NCBI GenBank assembly: GCA_003555385.1
Contig: PWHO01000020.1
Coordinates: 1 to 6,639, forward strand
DNA: 6,639 nt
DNA from: Bacteroidales bacterium
Lineage (GTDB): Bacteria; Bacteroidota; Bacteroidia; Bacteroidales; UBA7960
Reading direction: 5' to 3'
The notes beneath the pieces are model-generated. The model searched no databases and was not told the origin of the DNA. It saw nothing but the letters and a program-made list of their open reading frames with translations. The position numbers were made by a program, and so were the translations under genes. This document shows, piece after piece, positions 5,949-6,639 of the stretch. Numbering within the stretch: the stretch's first letter is position 1; the number at the start of each line of letters is the position of its first letter.

Positions 5949-6620
5949 ATGCGACAAACATTTTCTGATCTGATCATGGACCGACGCGAGGCCGACCACT
6001 CAGCAGCCGCTTTTCTTGAACGGCTGGTGACGCAATATCCATATTGCCAGGCAGGGCAGATGTTGTATGCAAGGGCACTGAAAAACGCTGCTGATCCGTC
6101 TTTCGATCAGCAAATGAACCGTGCCATGGCCGCAGCACCTGACAGGAGGCATTTCCGCTCTTTTCTTTCCGGACAGCCGGAGCCTGACAGGATGGAGGAA
6201 CGGCCTTATTATCCTGAAGAAATCACTTATTCTGTACCTTACGGGGAAGAGAGAGGCACCACGGAAGGGGAAGAGAGAGGCACCACGGAAGGGGAAGAGG
6301 GAGGCACCACGGACAGGAAAGAGGGAGGTACGGATGAAAAAACCGGGCACAAAAACCGGGAACAGGCGATCATCGACCGCTTTTTACGCAAAAATCCGCG
6401 CATAGAAGCCCTGAGGGATGAGATACCTGACGGAGAAATGGCACCGGAAAGCCTGGAGGATCACCCCGAACTGATCAGTGAAACCCTGGCCGAAATTCAC
6501 ATAAAACAAGGAAAAACCGACCGGGCCATTGACATTTACAAAAAATTAAGTTTGAAATTTCCGGAAAAAAGCAGTTACTTTGCAAAAAAAATTGAATCCA
6601 TTGAACGGAAAACCAAGTAA
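5949..6620 (+). CDS. TPR-containing protein with octapeptide repeat, 223 aa
   Basis: The protein is cytoplasmic by appearance (no signal peptide or membrane segment) and hydrophilic. The N-terminal part (about 15-70) is helical and TPR-like (AAFLERLVTQYPYCQAGQML, then a second helix pair ending AAAPDRRHF). The middle (about 80-135) is low-complexity and contains 8-residue repeats GEERGTTE, GEERGTTE, GEEGGTTD and a degenerate fourth, RKEGGTD. The C-terminal part has IIDRFLRKNPRIEALRDE (about 141-158) and a clear TPR unit at about 175-208 (ISETLAEIHIKQGKTDRAID, then IYKKLSLKFPEKS). This matches an unnamed Bacteroidota protein that, from memory, usually sits between lptE and secG. TPRs mediate protein-protein contacts; no partner can be named. 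ATG at 5949 is 31 nt after the lptE stop; a later in-frame ATG at 5976 would lose nine residues. The next gene is outside the window. Confidence 0.85.
   Translation: MRQTFSDLIMDRREADHSAAAFLERLVTQYPYCQAGQMLYARALKNAADPSFDQQMNRAMAAAPDRRHFRSFLSGQPEPDRMEERPYYPEEITYSVPYGEERGTTEGEERGTTEGEEGGTTDRKEGGTDEKTGHKNREQAIIDRFLRKNPRIEALRDEIPDGEMAPESLEDHPELISETLAEIHIKQGKTDRAIDIYKKLSLKFPEKSSYFAKKIESIERKTK
6243..6334 (+). repeat. In-frame 24-bp tandem repeat (3 full units plus one degenerate)
   Basis: Units lie at 6243-6266, 6267-6290 and 6291-6314, followed by a shortened one at 6315-6334. Units 1 and 2 are identical; unit 3 has one A-to-G change (AGA to GGA) and a different last base. Unit 4 has further changes and a 3-nt loss. 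Each full unit encodes eight residues (GEERGTTE-type), so copy changes preserve the reading frame of the TPR gene. Confidence 0.95.
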
Positions 6621-6639
6621 ATATAAATTTTAACCTGAT

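Overview
The window looks like a chromosomal segment of a member of the Bacteroidota, probably from the Bacteroidales/Marinilabiliales side. Three things point there: promoter-like TAnnTTTG boxes (the phylum's -7 element) upstream of genes, a lack of clear Shine-Dalgarno sequences, and protein types typical of the phylum (a Wzx-like flippase opening with a LAGQTAIYG-type N-terminus, and an orphan sigma-54 activator followed by LptE and a small TPR protein). It is mostly a housekeeping and cell-envelope neighbourhood. I see no defence system, prophage, transposase or CRISPR array.

The left half is read on the minus strand, in transcription order: metG (methionyl-tRNA synthetase, 3679 to 1604); a tRNA-Arg(CCU) (1496 to 1425) with its own textbook Bacteroidota promoter; a 70-residue protein of unknown function (1343 to 1131); and a lipid-linked polysaccharide flippase that starts with GTG at 994 and runs off the left edge.

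The centre (about 3680 to 4120) is a divergent intergenic region. Next to metG lies a compact array of short GC-rich palindromes with 3-nt loops, plus a 74-bp direct duplication. It fills almost exactly the stretch between a predicted metG promoter (4012-4019) and the metG start codon, so it would be transcribed as a structured leader of roughly 325 nt. A second promoter-like box (4083-4090) faces right.

The right half is a plus-strand, operon-like run with 30-31 nt gaps: a sigma-54-dependent activator without a receiver domain (4121-5371), the outer-membrane LPS-assembly lipoprotein LptE (5402-5917), and a TPR protein with an octapeptide tandem repeat (5949-6620). From memory, this order continues with secG in many Bacteroidota, but that gene lies outside the window. 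Together the genes serve translation (metG, tRNA-Arg) and envelope biogenesis (flippase, LptE). The regulator is probably tied to the envelope by position, which the sequence alone does not prove.

The most notable non-coding signals are the palindrome array in the metG leader, an exact 20-bp tandem duplication across the lptE stop codon, and the in-frame 24-bp repeat in the TPR gene.
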